This document shows, one piece after another, positions 1 through 8,723 of a stretch of DNA of 64,000 nucleotides. Location: contig NZ_MTQM01000004.1 in NCBI RefSeq assembly GCF_001984105.1, forward strand, positions 1 to 64,000. Reading direction: 5' to 3'. The position numbers were made by a program, and so were the translations under genes. Under the pieces are notes generated by a model. The model did no database searches and was not told where the DNA came from. It was given only the letters and a program-made list of their open reading frames with translations. The first letter of the stretch is position 1. Each line of letters opens with the position of its first letter. Source of the DNA: Microbacterium sp. CSI-V (GTDB taxonomy: Bacteria; Actinomycetota; Actinomycetes; Actinomycetales; Microbacteriaceae).

Positions 1-255
1 GAGGGCTGCCGACACCTCGGCCAGGTTGTCGCTGACCTGGGTCGCCTGCGAACTGACCGGGGCCATCAGTCCCAGCAGGGTGGGCGATTCCGGAGCCTCA
101 TAGACCCCGGCCATGCCCTGCCACTTGAAGTGGACGTTCGAGCCGTGCTCGGACACCTGACCCGCGATCGTCCCGATCGTGCGGGCGTTCTCCTCGATGA
201 CCTCCGGCTTGATCTCGTCACCCGGGATCTCACCGACCTTGATCGCGTCCGGCAT
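1..255 (-). CDS. N-terminus of WXG-like secreted protein (partial)
   Basis: Open reading frame reading leftwards from ATG at 255 and still open at the window edge, so only about 85 N-terminal residues are visible. It begins MPDAIKVGEIPGDEI. A helical segment follows with a W-Q-G turn (KWQGMAGVYEAP) about residue 46 and a second Ser/Gln/Asp-rich helix, a helix-turn-helix layout like WXG100/LXG N-terminal targeting domains. There is no classical signal peptide, as expected for a type VII (ESX) substrate. The rest is outside the window, so it could be a small WXG100 protein or the head of a large polymorphic toxin. The family assignment is inference from the pattern; the coding call rests on codon bias and an open frame to the edge. 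Confidence 0.55.
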   Translation of the reverse strand, partial: MPDAIKVGEIPGDEIKPEVIEENARTIGTIAGQVSEHGSNVHFKWQGMAGVYEAPESPTLLGLMAPVSSQATQVSDNLAEVSAAL

Positions 256-398
256 CACATCACCCCGTGCGGAAAGCTCATTACTTGGCCACCGTCCCGC
301 GCCCACGGAACAGATGAGACTTACACCGTAGGCACATCACCGCCACTCCCCAAGGAAGATGAGAGAACTCTCCTCTTCGCCTCATCCGCAAAGGAAAA
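256..398. other. Intergenic gap, no clear gene
   Basis: A stretch of 143 bp between the WXG-like gene and the glmS terminator. It holds the upstream region of the WXG-like gene. An 18-codon minus-strand frame (ends at 281) is preceded by GGGGAG but has nothing else to support it. Confidence 0.4.
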
Positions 399-427
399 GG
401 GGCCGGATGCCACTGGCATCCGGCCCC
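399..427 (-). terminator. Terminator of glmS
   Basis: Perfect 13-bp stem GGGGCCGGATGCC / GGCATCCGGCCCC with a 3-nt loop, 15 bp past the glmS stop. On the minus strand the stem is followed by TTTTCC, as in an intrinsic terminator. Confidence 0.85.
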
Positions 428-441
428 GAAAACGTCCGGTC

Positions 442-2292
442 CTATTCGACCGTCACCGACTTCGCGAGGTTGCGGGGCTGGTCGACGTCCAGGCCCTTGG
501 CCTCGGCGAGGCCCATCGCGAAGATGTGCAGCGGCACCACGGCGAGGAGCGGCTCGAACAGCGGCGCGGCGAGCGGGATGCGGAGCACCTCGTCGGCGGC
601 GGGCAGCACGGCGACGTCGCCCTCTTCCGCGATCGCGATCACGCGGGCGCCGCGGGCGCGGATCTCCTCGATGTTCGACACGACCTTCTTGTGCATCTCG
701 CCCGAACCGCGCGGCGACGGCACCACGACGAACACCGGCTGACCGGGCTCGATCAGGGCGATCGGTCCGTGCTTCAGCTCGCCGGCGGCGAAGCCCTCGG
801 CGTGGATGTAGGCCAGCTCCTTGAGCTTCAGCGCACCCTCGAGGGCGATCGGGTATCCGACGTTGCGGCCGAGGAACAGCACCGAGCGGGTGTCGGCCAT
901 CCAGTGCGCGAGCTGCTCGATGCGGGTCTGCTCGGTCTCGAGCACACGGGCGATCTTGCCGGGGACGGCCTCGAGCTCGGTGACCGCCTCGACGGCGACC
1001 ACGGGGTCGACCGCGCCACGCACACGACCCACGTGCAGGGCGAGCAGGTACAGCGCCGTGATCTGCGCGACGAAGGCCTTCGTCGAGGCGACGGCGACCT
1101 CGGGGCCGGCGTGCGTGTAGACGATGGCATCCGACTCGCGCGGGATGGTCGCGCCCTGCGTGTTGCAGATCGACAGCGTCTTCGCGCCGCGAGAGCGGGC
1201 GTACTTCACGGCCATCAGCGTGTCCATGGTCTCGCCGGACTGGCTGATCGAGACCACGAGCGTGCGGGGCGAGAGCACCGGGTCGCGGTAGCGGAACTCG
1301 TGCGCGAGTTCCACGTCGACGGGGACCCGCGTCCACGTCTCGAGCGCGTACTTGCCGACCATGCCGGCGTAGGCGGCGGTGCCGCACGCGATGACGAGGA
1401 TGCGGTCGATGTCGGCGAGGAACTCGTCCATGCCGTCGAGTTCGGGGATCTCGACACGGCCCTCGTGGATGCGACCGCGGAGCGTGTTGGCGACGGCCTC
1501 GGGCTCCTCCGAGACCTCCTTCGCCATGAACGACGACCAGCCGCCCTTCTCGGCGGCGGACGCGTCCCACGTGACCTCGAAGGCCTCGACCTCGACCGGC
1601 GCGCCGGAGAAGTCGGTGACCTCGACACCCTCGGGCGTGATCGCGACGATCTCGTCCTGGCCGATCGCGAGAGCGTTCCGCGTGTGCTCGACGAAGGCCG
1701 CGACGTCGGAGCCGAGGAAGTTCTCGCCCTCGCCCAGGCCGATCACCAGCGGAGAGTTGCGGCGGGCGCCCACGACGAGGCCCGGGTGGTCCTTGTGCAT
1801 CGCGAGCAGCGTGTAGGCGCCCTCGAGGCGCGACACCACGGCGCGGAACGCCGCGACGAGGTCACCGGTGCGGGCGTACTCGCGGCCGATCATCGCGGCC
1901 GCGACCTCGGTGTCGGTCTCGCTGCGGAAGGTCACGCCCTCGCCCACGAGCTCGCTCTTGAGCTCGGCGAAATTCTCGATGATCCCGTTGTGGATGACAG
2001 CGAGCTTGTCGTCATCGGCGAGGTGCGGGTGCGCGTTGGCATCCGTCGGTCCGCCGTGCGTGGCCCAGCGCGTGTGCCCGATGCCCGTGGTGCCATCGGC
2101 GAGGGGCGTGGATACCAGGTCGTCACGCAGCACCGCGAGCTTGCCGGCACGCTTGCGCATGCCGAGGCCCCCGTCGCCGTCGATCACGGCGATGCCGGCG
2201 GAGTCGTAGCCCCGGTACTCCAGCCGCGACAGGCCCGCCAGCAGGATGTCCTGGCTCTGCCGAGGACCCACGTATCCGATGATTCCGCACAT
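442..2292 (-). CDS. glmS: Glutamine-fructose-6-phosphate aminotransferase
   Basis: Makes glucosamine-6-phosphate from fructose-6-phosphate and glutamine, the first committed step to UDP-GlcNAc for peptidoglycan. The 616-residue length is normal for GlmS. The N-terminus is MCGIIGYVG with the catalytic Cys2 of the class II glutamine amidotransferase domain, followed by the RGYDSAG signature near residue 27. The second half has two SIS domains, with the motif SISQSGET in the first, and the protein ends in the family's DQPRNLAKSVTVE tail. A -10-like TAGACT lies 8 nt before the ATG, so the leader is absent or extremely short. glmM lies nearby, so two of the three steps from fructose-6-phosphate to UDP-GlcNAc are encoded here. 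Confidence 0.97.
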   Translation of the reverse strand: MCGIIGYVGPRQSQDILLAGLSRLEYRGYDSAGIAVIDGDGGLGMRKRAGKLAVLRDDLVSTPLADGTTGIGHTRWATHGGPTDANAHPHLADDDKLAVIHNGIIENFAELKSELVGEGVTFRSETDTEVAAAMIGREYARTGDLVAAFRAVVSRLEGAYTLLAMHKDHPGLVVGARRNSPLVIGLGEGENFLGSDVAAFVEHTRNALAIGQDEIVAITPEGVEVTDFSGAPVEVEAFEVTWDASAAEKGGWSSFMAKEVSEEPEAVANTLRGRIHEGRVEIPELDGMDEFLADIDRILVIACGTAAYAGMVGKYALETWTRVPVDVELAHEFRYRDPVLSPRTLVVSISQSGETMDTLMAVKYARSRGAKTLSICNTQGATIPRESDAIVYTHAGPEVAVASTKAFVAQITALYLLALHVGRVRGAVDPVVAVEAVTELEAVPGKIARVLETEQTRIEQLAHWMADTRSVLFLGRNVGYPIALEGALKLKELAYIHAEGFAAGELKHGPIALIEPGQPVFVVVPSPRGSGEMHKKVVSNIEEIRARGARVIAIAEEGDVAVLPAADEVLRIPLAAPLFEPLLAVVPLHIFAMGLAEAKGLDVDQPRNLAKSVTVE

Positions 2293-2346
2293 AGCTTCCG
2301 AGTCTACGGGGCGGTGCCTGTGCGAATCCCCCGCCGGGTTGCTGCG

Positions 2347-3300
2347 TCAGAGCTTGCGTAGCAGTACCGATTCGACGGTGTGGTCGGCACCCTTCTGCAG
2401 CACGAGCTTGGCCCGGTGTCGGGTGGGAAGGACGTTCTCCTCGAGATTGGGCAGGTTGATCTCGCGCCAGAACCCGAGCGCCCGCGACACCGCTTCTTCG
2501 TCGCTGATGTCGGCGAACACGCGGAAGAAAGACGAGGGGTTGGTGAACGCGTTGTCGCGCAGCGCCAGGAAGCGGTCGACGTACCAGCGCTCGATGTGGG
2601 CCGCATCGGCATCCACGTAGATCGAGAAGTCGAACAGGTCGCTGACCGCGACGTCGTTCGGCGTGGGCGGGGGCTGCAGCACGTTGAGCCCCTCGACGAT
2701 CACGACGTCGGGGCGGTGCACCGTCACGTGGGCGTCGGGCATGATGTCGTACTGCACGTGCGAGTAGAACGGGGCGCGCACCTCCTCCGCGCCGGACTTC
2801 ACTTCGCTGAGGAACTCCACCAGCGCCCGTCGGTCGTAGGACTCCGGGAAGCCCTTGCGGTCCATGAGGCCGCGGCGCTCGAGCTCGGCGTTCGGGTAGA
2901 GGAAGCCGTCGGTGGTCACGAGCTCGACGCGCGGGGTGTCGGGCCAGCGGCTCATCAGCTCGCGCAGCAGGCGCGCGATCGTGGACTTGCCCACCGCGAC
3001 CGAGCCCGCGACCCCGATGACGAACGGGGTCGTGGCATCCGGTTCGCCCAGGAACTCGCTGGTGTCGGCACCGAGCCGCCGCGTGGCGCGGGCGTAGAGG
3101 CTCAGCAGGCGGCTGAGCGGCAGGTACACCTCGGCGACCTCGCGCAGGTCGAGCCGATCGCCGATGCCGCGCAGCTGCACGACCTCGGTCTCGGTGAGCG
3201 GCTGCTGGATGCCGCCGGCCATACGTGCCCACTCGGCGCGGTCGATCTGACGGTAGGGGCTCAGCGACGGTGCGGGAGCGGCGGTCTCTGCGGCGGACAC
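2347..3300 (-). CDS. coaA: Pantothenate kinase, type I
   Basis: Phosphorylates pantothenate with ATP, the first step of coenzyme A synthesis, in the cytoplasm. The protein has 317 residues, typical of the bacterial type I enzyme. The P-loop is [12 protein letters not shown] (about residues 94-105), followed by [18 protein letters not shown] and the substrate-binding region YDIMPDA. The GTG start at 3300 is chosen because TAGCAT (minus strand, 3312-3307) sits 6 nt before it, which gives a leaderless transcript. The gene is divergent from the Ppx/GppA gene, with only 39 bp between the two start codons. Confidence 0.96.
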   Translation of the reverse strand: MSAAETAAPAPSLSPYRQIDRAEWARMAGGIQQPLTETEVVQLRGIGDRLDLREVAEVYLPLSRLLSLYARATRRLGADTSEFLGEPDATTPFVIGVAGSVAVGKSTIARLLRELMSRWPDTPRVELVTTDGFLYPNAELERRGLMDRKGFPESYDRRALVEFLSEVKSGAEEVRAPFYSHVQYDIMPDAHVTVHRPDVVIVEGLNVLQPPPTPNDVAVSDLFDFSIYVDADAAHIERWYVDRFLALRDNAFTNPSSFFRVFADISDEEAVSRALGFWREINLPNLEENVLPTRHRAKLVLQKGADHTVESVLLRKL

Positions 3301-3339
3301 CCGCCCATGCTACCCGCGGGCTCCCACTACGCTCGGAGC
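3301..3339. promoter_or_regulatory. Divergent leaderless promoters coaA / ppx
   Basis: This 39-bp gap contains both promoters. The minus-strand -10 TAGCAT (3312-3307) is 6 nt from the coaA GTG. The plus-strand -10 TACGCT (3328-3333) is 6 nt from the ppx GTG. The two -10 boxes are 15 bp apart, so any -35 of one promoter must lie over the other promoter or inside the opposite gene. Confidence 0.7.
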
Positions 3340-4269
3340 GTGCGACTCGGGGTACTCGACATCGGTTCCAACACCGTCCACCTGCTCGTCGCGAACGCGC
3401 GCGCCGGGGGACGGCCCACCGCGACGACGTCGCACCGCTCGGTGCTGCGGCTCATGCGCTACCTCGAGCCCGACGGGTCGATCTCGCCCGAGGGCGTCAC
3501 CGGACTGGTGGATGCCGTGACCCAGGCGTGCGAGACCGCGCGGGCCGAAGGGGTCGACGAGCTCCTCGCGACCGCCACCTCCGCCGTCCGCGAAGCGACC
3601 AACGGCGATGACGTCATCGCCCGCATCGAGGCCGTCCTGGGGCAGCCGCTCCAGGTGCTCGGCGGAGAAACCGAGGCCCGGTACACCTACCTGGCGGTGC
3701 GCCGCTGGTTCGGATGGTCCGCCGGACAGATCCTGCTGTTCGACATCGGCGGCGGGTCGCTCGAGATCGCGGGCGGCGCGGACGAACTGCCCGAGCTGGC
3801 CGAGTCGGTGCCGCTGGGCGCCGGGCGGTCGACGGTGCAGTTCCTCCCCCACGACCCGCCGAGCGAGGACGAGATCGACGCGCTGCGTCAGCACGCGGCA
3901 TCCGTCCTCGCCCCCGTCGCCGAGCGCTTCGCCGCCCTCCCCCGCCCGGACCACGTGATCGGCTCGTCGAAGGCGATCCGCTCTCTCGCGAAGCTCGCCG
4001 GGTACCCCGTGCCGGGCTGGTCGGGCATCGACCGGATGGTGCTGCCGCGGCGCGAGCTGAAGGATTGGATCCCGCGACTTGCGCGGATTCCCGCCGACGC
4101 CCGCGAGGCGCTCCCCGGTATCACCGCCGACCGCACGTTCCAGATCGTCGCGGCCGCGGTCGTCGTGGAGCGCGCGATGAAGGCGATGGACGTCGATGAG
4201 CTCGAGGTCTCGCCCTGGGCGCTGCGCGAGGGCGTCCTGCTGCGCTACATCGAGTCGCTGGAGTACTGA
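3340..4269 (+). CDS. Ppx/GppA-family phosphatase
   Basis: Exopolyphosphatase / guanosine pentaphosphate phosphatase family, hydrolysing polyphosphate or pppGpp in the cytoplasm. It has 309 residues, the short form usual in actinobacteria, which lacks the C-terminal HD domain of E. coli Ppx. ASKHA signatures are visible: LDIGSNTVHLLV at residues 5-16 and FDIGGGSLEI near residue 136. The start is GTG 3340, set by the leaderless -10 box TACGCT at 3328-3333; an open frame upstream has no ribosome-binding site. Which of the two substrates is preferred cannot be told from sequence. Confidence 0.9.
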   Translation: MRLGVLDIGSNTVHLLVANARAGGRPTATTSHRSVLRLMRYLEPDGSISPEGVTGLVDAVTQACETARAEGVDELLATATSAVREATNGDDVIARIEAVLGQPLQVLGGETEARYTYLAVRRWFGWSAGQILLFDIGGGSLEIAGGADELPELAESVPLGAGRSTVQFLPHDPPSEDEIDALRQHAASVLAPVAERFAALPRPDHVIGSSKAIRSLAKLAGYPVPGWSGIDRMVLPRRELKDWIPRLARIPADAREALPGITADRTFQIVAAAVVVERAMKAMDVDELEVSPWALREGVLLRYIESLEY

Positions 4270-4291
4270 CCTTCCTCGGGGCGCCGCATTC

Positions 4292-4367
4292 CCTGGTTTG
4301 GGGCGCGTTCCCGCGTTCGGGGCGTGAAAATCCCGCCCCGAACGAAGAATCGCGCCCCGAACCCAGG
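4292..4367. terminator. Nested hairpin between convergent ppx and glmM
   Basis: Two nested inverted repeats. The inner stem CGTTCGGGGCG (4314-4324) pairs perfectly with CGCCCCGAACG (4334-4344). The outer arms CCTGGTTTGGGGCGCG (from 4292) and CGCGCCCCGAACCCAGG (to 4367) pair with one bulge and a wobble. It probably terminates transcription from both sides. Confidence 0.65.
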
Positions 4368-4381
4368 TCAGGGGCCGTGGG

Positions 4382-5737
4382 TCAGAGGGCGAGGCGCTCG
4401 CGCACGACCTCGGACAGGCGATCGGCGTGGGCGCGGGCGACGTGCTCCGACGCGGCCTCGACCATGACGCGAACCAGCGGCTCGGTCCCCGACGCGCGCA
4501 GCAGCACGCGCCCCGAGTCGCCCAACTCCGTCTCGGCGGCGCGCACGGCCTCCTGCACGACCTCGTCGGACACGCGGTCGCGGTCGACGCCCCGGACGTT
4601 CACGAGCACCTGCGGGTAGACCGTCATGATCGCGGCCAGCTCGGCCATCGTCTTCTTCTGACGGGCCATCTCCGCGACGATGTGCAAACCCGTGAGCAGA
4701 CCGTCGCCGGTCGTGGCGAAGTCGCTCATGATCACGTGGCCGGACTGCTCGCCCCCGAGGGAGTAGCCGCCCTCGTTCATGGCCTCGAGCACGTAACGGT
4801 CTCCGACGGCGGTCTGGAGGACCCGGATGCCGTGATCCGCCATCGCGCGATGAAGGCCCAGGTTGCTCATCACGGTGGCCACCAGGGTGTCGTCGACGAG
4901 CGCACCGCGCTCCTTCATCGCCACCGCGAGGATCGCCATGATCTGGTCGCCGTCGACGATGTTGCCGTCGGCATCGACGGCCAGGCAGCGGTCGGCGTCG
5001 CCGTCGTGCGCGATGCCGACGTCGGCCCCCAGGCGCACCACGGCCTCGGCGAGCACGTCGAGGTGGGTGGAGCCCACGCCGTCGTTGATGTTGAGGCCGT
5101 CGGGGTCGGCACCGATGACGGTCACCGTGGCACCCGCGTCGCGGAAGGTCTCGGGCGAGACGCCGGCGGCGGCACCGTGCGCGCAGTCGAGGACGACGTG
5201 GATGCCGTCGAGCCGGTGCGGAAGCGAGCCGAGCAGGTGGACGACGTAACGGTCTTCGGCGTCGGCGAAGCGACGGATGCGCCCGACACCCGCACCCGTG
5301 GGCTGCAGTCGCTCCCACTCCAGGGCGCGCTCGATGCGCTCCTCGACGATGTCGGGGAGCTTCGTACCGCCGCGGGCGAAGATCTTGATCCCGTTGTCGG
5401 GAGCGGGGTTGTGCGAAGCCGACACCATGACGCCGAAGTCGGCGTCGCGATCCGCGATCAGGAAGGCGGTCGCCGGGGTCGGGATGACGCCCGCGTCGAG
5501 GACGTCCACGCCCGACGAGGCCAGGCCCGCGGCGACCGCGGCCGAGAGGAACTCTCCCGAGACCCGCGGATCGCGCGCGATGACGGCGGTGAGACGGCGG
5601 CCTTCGGCCTTCCGCGCCTCCGCCGAACGGCCCTGGCCCAGGACGACGGCAGTCGCCTGGGCCAGGTGCAGCGCGAGTTCGGCGGTGAGGAGACCGTTGG
5701 CCAGCCCCCGCACCCCGTCCGTGCCGAAAAGAGGCAT
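4382..5737 (-). CDS. glmM: Phosphoglucosamine mutase
   Basis: Interconverts glucosamine-6-phosphate and glucosamine-1-phosphate, downstream of GlmS in UDP-GlcNAc synthesis. The protein has 451 residues with the family start [11 protein letters not shown]. The active-site phosphoserine loop is [14 protein letters not shown] near residue 103, the metal-binding loop is DGDADR, and the sugar-binding loop is EQSGH. It is the last gene of an rplM-rpsI-glmM transcription unit, 14 bp behind rpsI. This order is conserved in many actinobacteria and links cell-wall precursor supply to ribosome synthesis. Confidence 0.97.
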   Translation of the reverse strand: MPLFGTDGVRGLANGLLTAELALHLAQATAVVLGQGRSAEARKAEGRRLTAVIARDPRVSGEFLSAAVAAGLASSGVDVLDAGVIPTPATAFLIADRDADFGVMVSASHNPAPDNGIKIFARGGTKLPDIVEERIERALEWERLQPTGAGVGRIRRFADAEDRYVVHLLGSLPHRLDGIHVVLDCAHGAAAGVSPETFRDAGATVTVIGADPDGLNINDGVGSTHLDVLAEAVVRLGADVGIAHDGDADRCLAVDADGNIVDGDQIMAILAVAMKERGALVDDTLVATVMSNLGLHRAMADHGIRVLQTAVGDRYVLEAMNEGGYSLGGEQSGHVIMSDFATTGDGLLTGLHIVAEMARQKKTMAELAAIMTVYPQVLVNVRGVDRDRVSDEVVQEAVRAAETELGDSGRVLLRASGTEPLVRVMVEAASEHVARAHADRLSEVVRERLAL

Positions 5738-5751
5738 CCGGAACGTCGAAC

Positions 5752-6222
5752 TCAGCGCTTGGAGTACTGAGGCGCCTTGCGGGCCTTCTTAAGACCGGCC
5801 TTCTTGCGCTCCTTGACGCGGGCGTCACGGGAGAGGAAGCCGGCCTTCTTCAGACCCGGGCGGTTGTTCTCGGCGTCGATCTCGTTCAGCGCACGGGCGA
5901 TGCCCAGGCGCAGCGCACCGGCCTGGCCCGAGGGGCCGCCGCCGGAGATACGTGCGATGACGTCGTAGGCGCCGGCGAGCTCGAGGACCGTGAACGGGTC
6001 GTTGATGAGCTGCTGGTGGAGCTTGTTCGGGAAGTAGTCCTCGATCGTGCGGCCGTTGACCGTGATCGTGCCGGAGCCGGGGACCAGGCGCACGCGGGCG
6101 ATGGCCTGCTTGCGACGGCCGACGGCTGCGCCGGGGACCGAGAGAACGGGGCGCTCGGCCGCGACGACGGCCTGCTCGGCCGGCGTCTCGGTGCTGTAGT
6201 TGCTGGAGTCGATGTTCGACAC
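5752..6222 (-). CDS. rpsI: Ribosomal protein S9
   Basis: Small-subunit protein whose C-terminal tail reaches the P-site tRNA. It has 156 residues: a non-conserved acidic leader of about 30 residues, as in other actinobacteria, then the S9 core with [10 protein letters not shown] and [19 protein letters not shown]. It ends in the invariant basic tail [12 protein letters not shown]. It lies 24 bp after rplM in the same transcription unit. Confidence 0.98.
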   Translation of the reverse strand: MSNIDSSNYSTETPAEQAVVAAERPVLSVPGAAVGRRKQAIARVRLVPGSGTITVNGRTIEDYFPNKLHQQLINDPFTVLELAGAYDVIARISGGGPSGQAGALRLGIARALNEIDAENNRPGLKKAGFLSRDARVKERKKAGLKKARKAPQYSKR

Positions 6223-6246
6223 TGTTTCGTCCTTATCCGGCGGCGC

Positions 6247-6693
6247 TTACTGGGCGACCTGGTCGAAGGTGTACGCGGTGGGCTGCTGGGCACCGTGCGG
6301 GTGCTCGGCGCCGCGGTAGACCTTCAGCTTCTTGAGCTGCGCCGCACCGAGGCTGTTCTTGGGGAGCATGCCGCGAACGGCCTTCTCGACGGCCCGCTCG
6401 GGGTTCTTCTCGAGGAGCTCGTTGTAGGTGACCGACTTGAGGCCGCCCGGGTAACCCGAGTGGCGGTAAGCCTTCTTCTTCTCGAGCTTCTGACCCGTGA
6501 GCGCGACCTTGTCGGCGTTGATCACGATGACGAAGTCACCCGAGTCGATGTGGTTGGCGAAGGTCGCCTTGTGCTTGCCGCGGAGGAGGGCCGCCGCGTG
6601 CGAGGCCAGGCGGCCGAGGACGACGTCGGTGGCGTCGATAACGACCCACTCGCGCGTGACCTCAGCGGCCTTGGGGGTGAAAGTGCGCGTCAC
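6247..6693 (-). CDS. rplM: Ribosomal protein L13
   Basis: Early-assembling large-subunit protein. From GTG 6693 it has 148 residues, the normal L13 length, and begins [20 protein letters not shown]. The frame stays open upstream to 6831, but that part is Pro/Arg-rich and unlike L13. Conserved L13 segments visible are [19 protein letters not shown] and AVRGMLPKN. It is the first gene of the rplM-rpsI-glmM unit. Confidence 0.97.
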   Translation of the reverse strand: MTRTFTPKAAEVTREWVVIDATDVVLGRLASHAAALLRGKHKATFANHIDSGDFVIVINADKVALTGQKLEKKKAYRHSGYPGGLKSVTYNELLEKNPERAVEKAVRGMLPKNSLGAAQLKKLKVYRGAEHPHGAQQPTAYTFDQVAQ

Positions 6694-6916
6694 AGTAGTG
6701 CTGCTTTCTTGATCGAACGGAGGAGTTCGTGAATCCCGCTCCGGTGGTCGGTTCTCCGGTCGATGACCGGGCAACTGGGCCGGTGGAGGGCTCACGTTCG
6801 GGCGACCCGCTCGCAGTGAGGCGGGCACCAAAGGGTTAGCTTACGGCATCCGGATGCCACGACCAAACGAGACGGCCCTCTCCGCCACCGGTCGGGCGCT
6901 GCCTCCCGAGACAGGA
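6694..6916 (-). promoter_or_regulatory. Promoter and leader region of rplM
   Basis: Non-coding stretch between rplM and the hydrolase terminator. On the minus strand GTAAGCTAACCC (about 6845-6834) offers a -10 element, giving a leader of about 130 nt before rplM. No recognised ribosomal-protein leader structure could be identified by eye. Confidence 0.4.
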
Positions 6917-6952
6917 CCGTGCCCCCGGCACCGGGTGGTGTCGGGGGCACGG
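6917..6952 (-). terminator. Terminator of the alpha/beta hydrolase gene
   Basis: Hairpin of 16 pairs (one G-T): CCGTGCCCCCG with inner CACC on one side, GGTG and CGGGGGCACGG on the other, loop GGGT. It lies about 48 bp past the hydrolase stop. Confidence 0.75.
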
Positions 6953-6999
6953 ACCGCCCTCCGCGGGATCGCGGGCGAGATCGAGGGCGCGGTGACGGG

Positions 7000-7836
7000 T
7001 CAGCGCTGCAGGAAGTCCACCAGCGCGCGGTTGAATTCGTCGGCGTGGCTGACGTTGACGCCGTGCGGGGCGCCGGCCACGACGTGCAGCTCACTGCCGG
7101 GGATCGCCGCGTGGGTGCGCTTGCCCGAGCCCTCGAACGGAACGGTCGCGTCGCTGTCACCGTGCAGGATCAGCGCGGGCACCGAGACGTTGCGCAGGTC
7201 GTCGCGGAAGTCGGTCGTGGCGAATGCCTCCATCGCCTTCAGCGCGGCGTGGTGGTCGGCCTGGTTCGCGAGACGCTCCGCCTCGGCCTGCTCGGCCGGG
7301 GGCACGGTGAGCTCCCCGTCCACCGAGAAGAAGTCGGTCGTGAACTGGTGGTAGAAGGCCTTCTCGTCGTCCTTGAGCCCCTTCTCCATCCCCGCGGCCG
7401 TGTCCGCGTCGAGCGGCCCCTCGGGGTTGTCGTCGGTCTGGGCCAGGTACGGCGGGACCGCGGCGGCGAAGACGACGCTGCGCACCCGGTCGGCGCCGTG
7501 GCGGGTCAGGTAGCGCGCCACCTCTCCCCCGCCCATGGAAAAGCCCACGAGCGTGGCGTCGCGAAGATCCAGGGCCTCGAGGACGGCGTGCAGATCGTCG
7601 GCGAAGGTGTCGTAGTCGTATCCCGTGCGCGGCTTGTCACTGCGCCCGAACCCGCGGCGGTCGTAGGTGACGACCCGGTAGCCGGCCTCTTCGAGGGCGG
7701 GCACCTGATGGGCCCACGATTCGCCCGAGAGGGGCCAGCCGTGGATCAGGACGACGGGGCGCCCTGCCCCGCCGGCGTCGTCGACGTGGAGGTCGATGTC
7801 GGTCAGAAGTCCGTGGTGTGCGGTGATCTCGCTCAT
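7000..7836 (-). CDS. Alpha/beta hydrolase, chloroperoxidase-like
   Basis: Cytoplasmic alpha/beta-hydrolase of the non-haem chloroperoxidase/esterase branch; the natural substrate is unknown. From ATG 7836 it has 278 residues. The oxyanion region is VLIHGWPLSGESW. The nucleophile elbow is GFSMGGG, the acid is in LHGDSDATVPFEGS and the catalytic His in GAPHGVNVSHADEFN. It lacks a signal peptide. Two other in-frame ATGs (7845, 7878) exist; 7836 gives the family-typical N-terminus MSEITAHHG, but no strong ribosome-binding site separates the choices. It is a single gene bounded by its own terminator. Confidence 0.85.
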   Translation of the reverse strand: MSEITAHHGLLTDIDLHVDDAGGAGRPVVLIHGWPLSGESWAHQVPALEEAGYRVVTYDRRGFGRSDKPRTGYDYDTFADDLHAVLEALDLRDATLVGFSMGGGEVARYLTRHGADRVRSVVFAAAVPPYLAQTDDNPEGPLDADTAAGMEKGLKDDEKAFYHQFTTDFFSVDGELTVPPAEQAEAERLANQADHHAALKAMEAFATTDFRDDLRNVSVPALILHGDSDATVPFEGSGKRTHAAIPGSELHVVAGAPHGVNVSHADEFNRALVDFLQR

Positions 7837-7981
7837 GCCGGTCATGCTGGGACGCCGACCTGGGCGCGCGGCCGCCATTGACGCCGGGGGCGGGGCTTGA
7901 TATCACGCCGCTCCCCTGGCATATCCCACGCGCCGCCGCAATGACCGGCGTCGGTTCGGATCCGGCCGTTAGCCTCGCGCC

Positions 7982-8470
7982 ATGGCATCCCATCGCGCTC
8001 CGGCCGCGGGGCTCTCCGCCCTCGGTCTCGCTCTCGCACTGACCGCGTGCGCTCCTTTCGGCGGCCAGGCCGGCACCGGCGACGTGGGCTACGAAACGGT
8101 GATCGCCGCGGTCCTGCTGGCCGAGTCGGATGCCGGGGGCCGGGCGTTCGAGGTGGAGATCGACGACGGGACCGCTCAGGTGCATGTGGCGGCGGGCGAC
8201 CGGACCGTCGAGGTCGACATCGATCTCACCGGCCCGAGCGTGACCGACCGCCGGGACGCGGGCGAGGTCGAGGCCGAGGACCGGGAGGCGTTGACGAGGG
8301 CGTCCACGACGCTGGCGGACGGCATCCGCGTCGCCGCCTCCGCGCACGCCGGCGACGGGAGTGTCGCGGAGGTCGGGTTGGGCTCCGGTGCACAGCCGTC
8401 CTGGACGGTGGAGTTCACCGACGGCGGCGAGGTGGCGGTCGCGGTGACCGACGGGTCGATCGAACGCTGA
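7982..8470 (+). CDS. Secreted lipoprotein, function unknown
   Basis: A 162-residue protein with a lipoprotein signal: a hydrophobic stretch ending in LTAC, so Cys22 or so would be lipidated after cleavage. The mature part is acidic and has two similar segments: FEVEIDDGTAQVHVAAGDRTVEVDI early and PSWTVEFTDGGEVAVAVTDGS at the end. This beta-rich pattern resembles PepSY-like domains that often occur in pairs. The start is set by a leaderless -10 TAGCCT at 7970-7975, 6 nt before ATG. No operon partner. Confidence 0.8.
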   Translation: MASHRAPAAGLSALGLALALTACAPFGGQAGTGDVGYETVIAAVLLAESDAGGRAFEVEIDDGTAQVHVAAGDRTVEVDIDLTGPSVTDRRDAGEVEAEDREALTRASTTLADGIRVAASAHAGDGSVAEVGLGSGAQPSWTVEFTDGGEVAVAVTDGSIER

Positions 8471-8481
8471 ACCGACGGCGA

Positions 8482-8646
8482 TCAGGCCGGTTCGGCGAGG
8501 CCCGGCATCCCCGGGAGGCCGAGCTCGAAGTGGTGCCCGTTGATGGCGAGGACATCGCGGTCCGCGTCGGGCGGGAAGCCCGACGCGGACATGGCGCCGA
8601 CGTCGCTGCGGGGGATCATGCGACCCATGGTGCGGGTGCACGGCAT
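8482..8646 (-). CDS. Possible small ORF of 54 residues
   Basis: Minus-strand frame from ATG 8646 to TGA at 8482, filling most of the gap between the lipoprotein gene and the ohrR promoter. The product would be Met/Gly/Pro-rich (start MPCTRTMGRM, end MPGLAEPA). No clear ribosome-binding site and no recognised family. It may be a chance frame or the remains of a larger gene. Confidence 0.25.
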   Translation of the reverse strand: MPCTRTMGRMIPRSDVGAMSASGFPPDADRDVLAINGHHFELGLPGMPGLAEPA

Positions 8647-8659
8647 CCCGTGGCAGGGG

Positions 8660-8713
8660 TTGACTTCCGGGGTTCGCTCCGATTCATGTTGTGCACAATT
8701 AAATTGTGTGCAA
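8660..8713 (+). promoter_or_regulatory. OhrR operator/promoter
   Basis: CACAATTAAATTGTG (8694-8708) is a perfect odd palindrome. Extended to TTGTGCACAATT / AATTGTGTGCAA (8689-8713) it matches at 10 of 12 paired positions. OhrR boxes of this AT-rich ACAATT-AATTGT type are known in other bacteria. A -35 TTGACT (8660-8665) precedes it. The palindrome would cover the region around the transcription start of ohrR, fitting autorepression. Confidence 0.75.
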
Positions 8714-8723
8714 CTCTTAGGTC

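Noticed and set aside
281-332. 18-codon minus-strand frame upstream of the WXG-like gene
   Set aside because: Only a GGGGAG precedes it; there is no conservation argument and no coupling to the next start.
442-2361. Long plus-strand frame opposite glmS
   Set aside because: Antisense shadow of glmS; no start signal and no family resemblance.
4292-4367. Short CRISPR-like or REP array
   Set aside because: The repeats are inverted and nested rather than regularly spaced direct repeats, and fit a convergent terminator.
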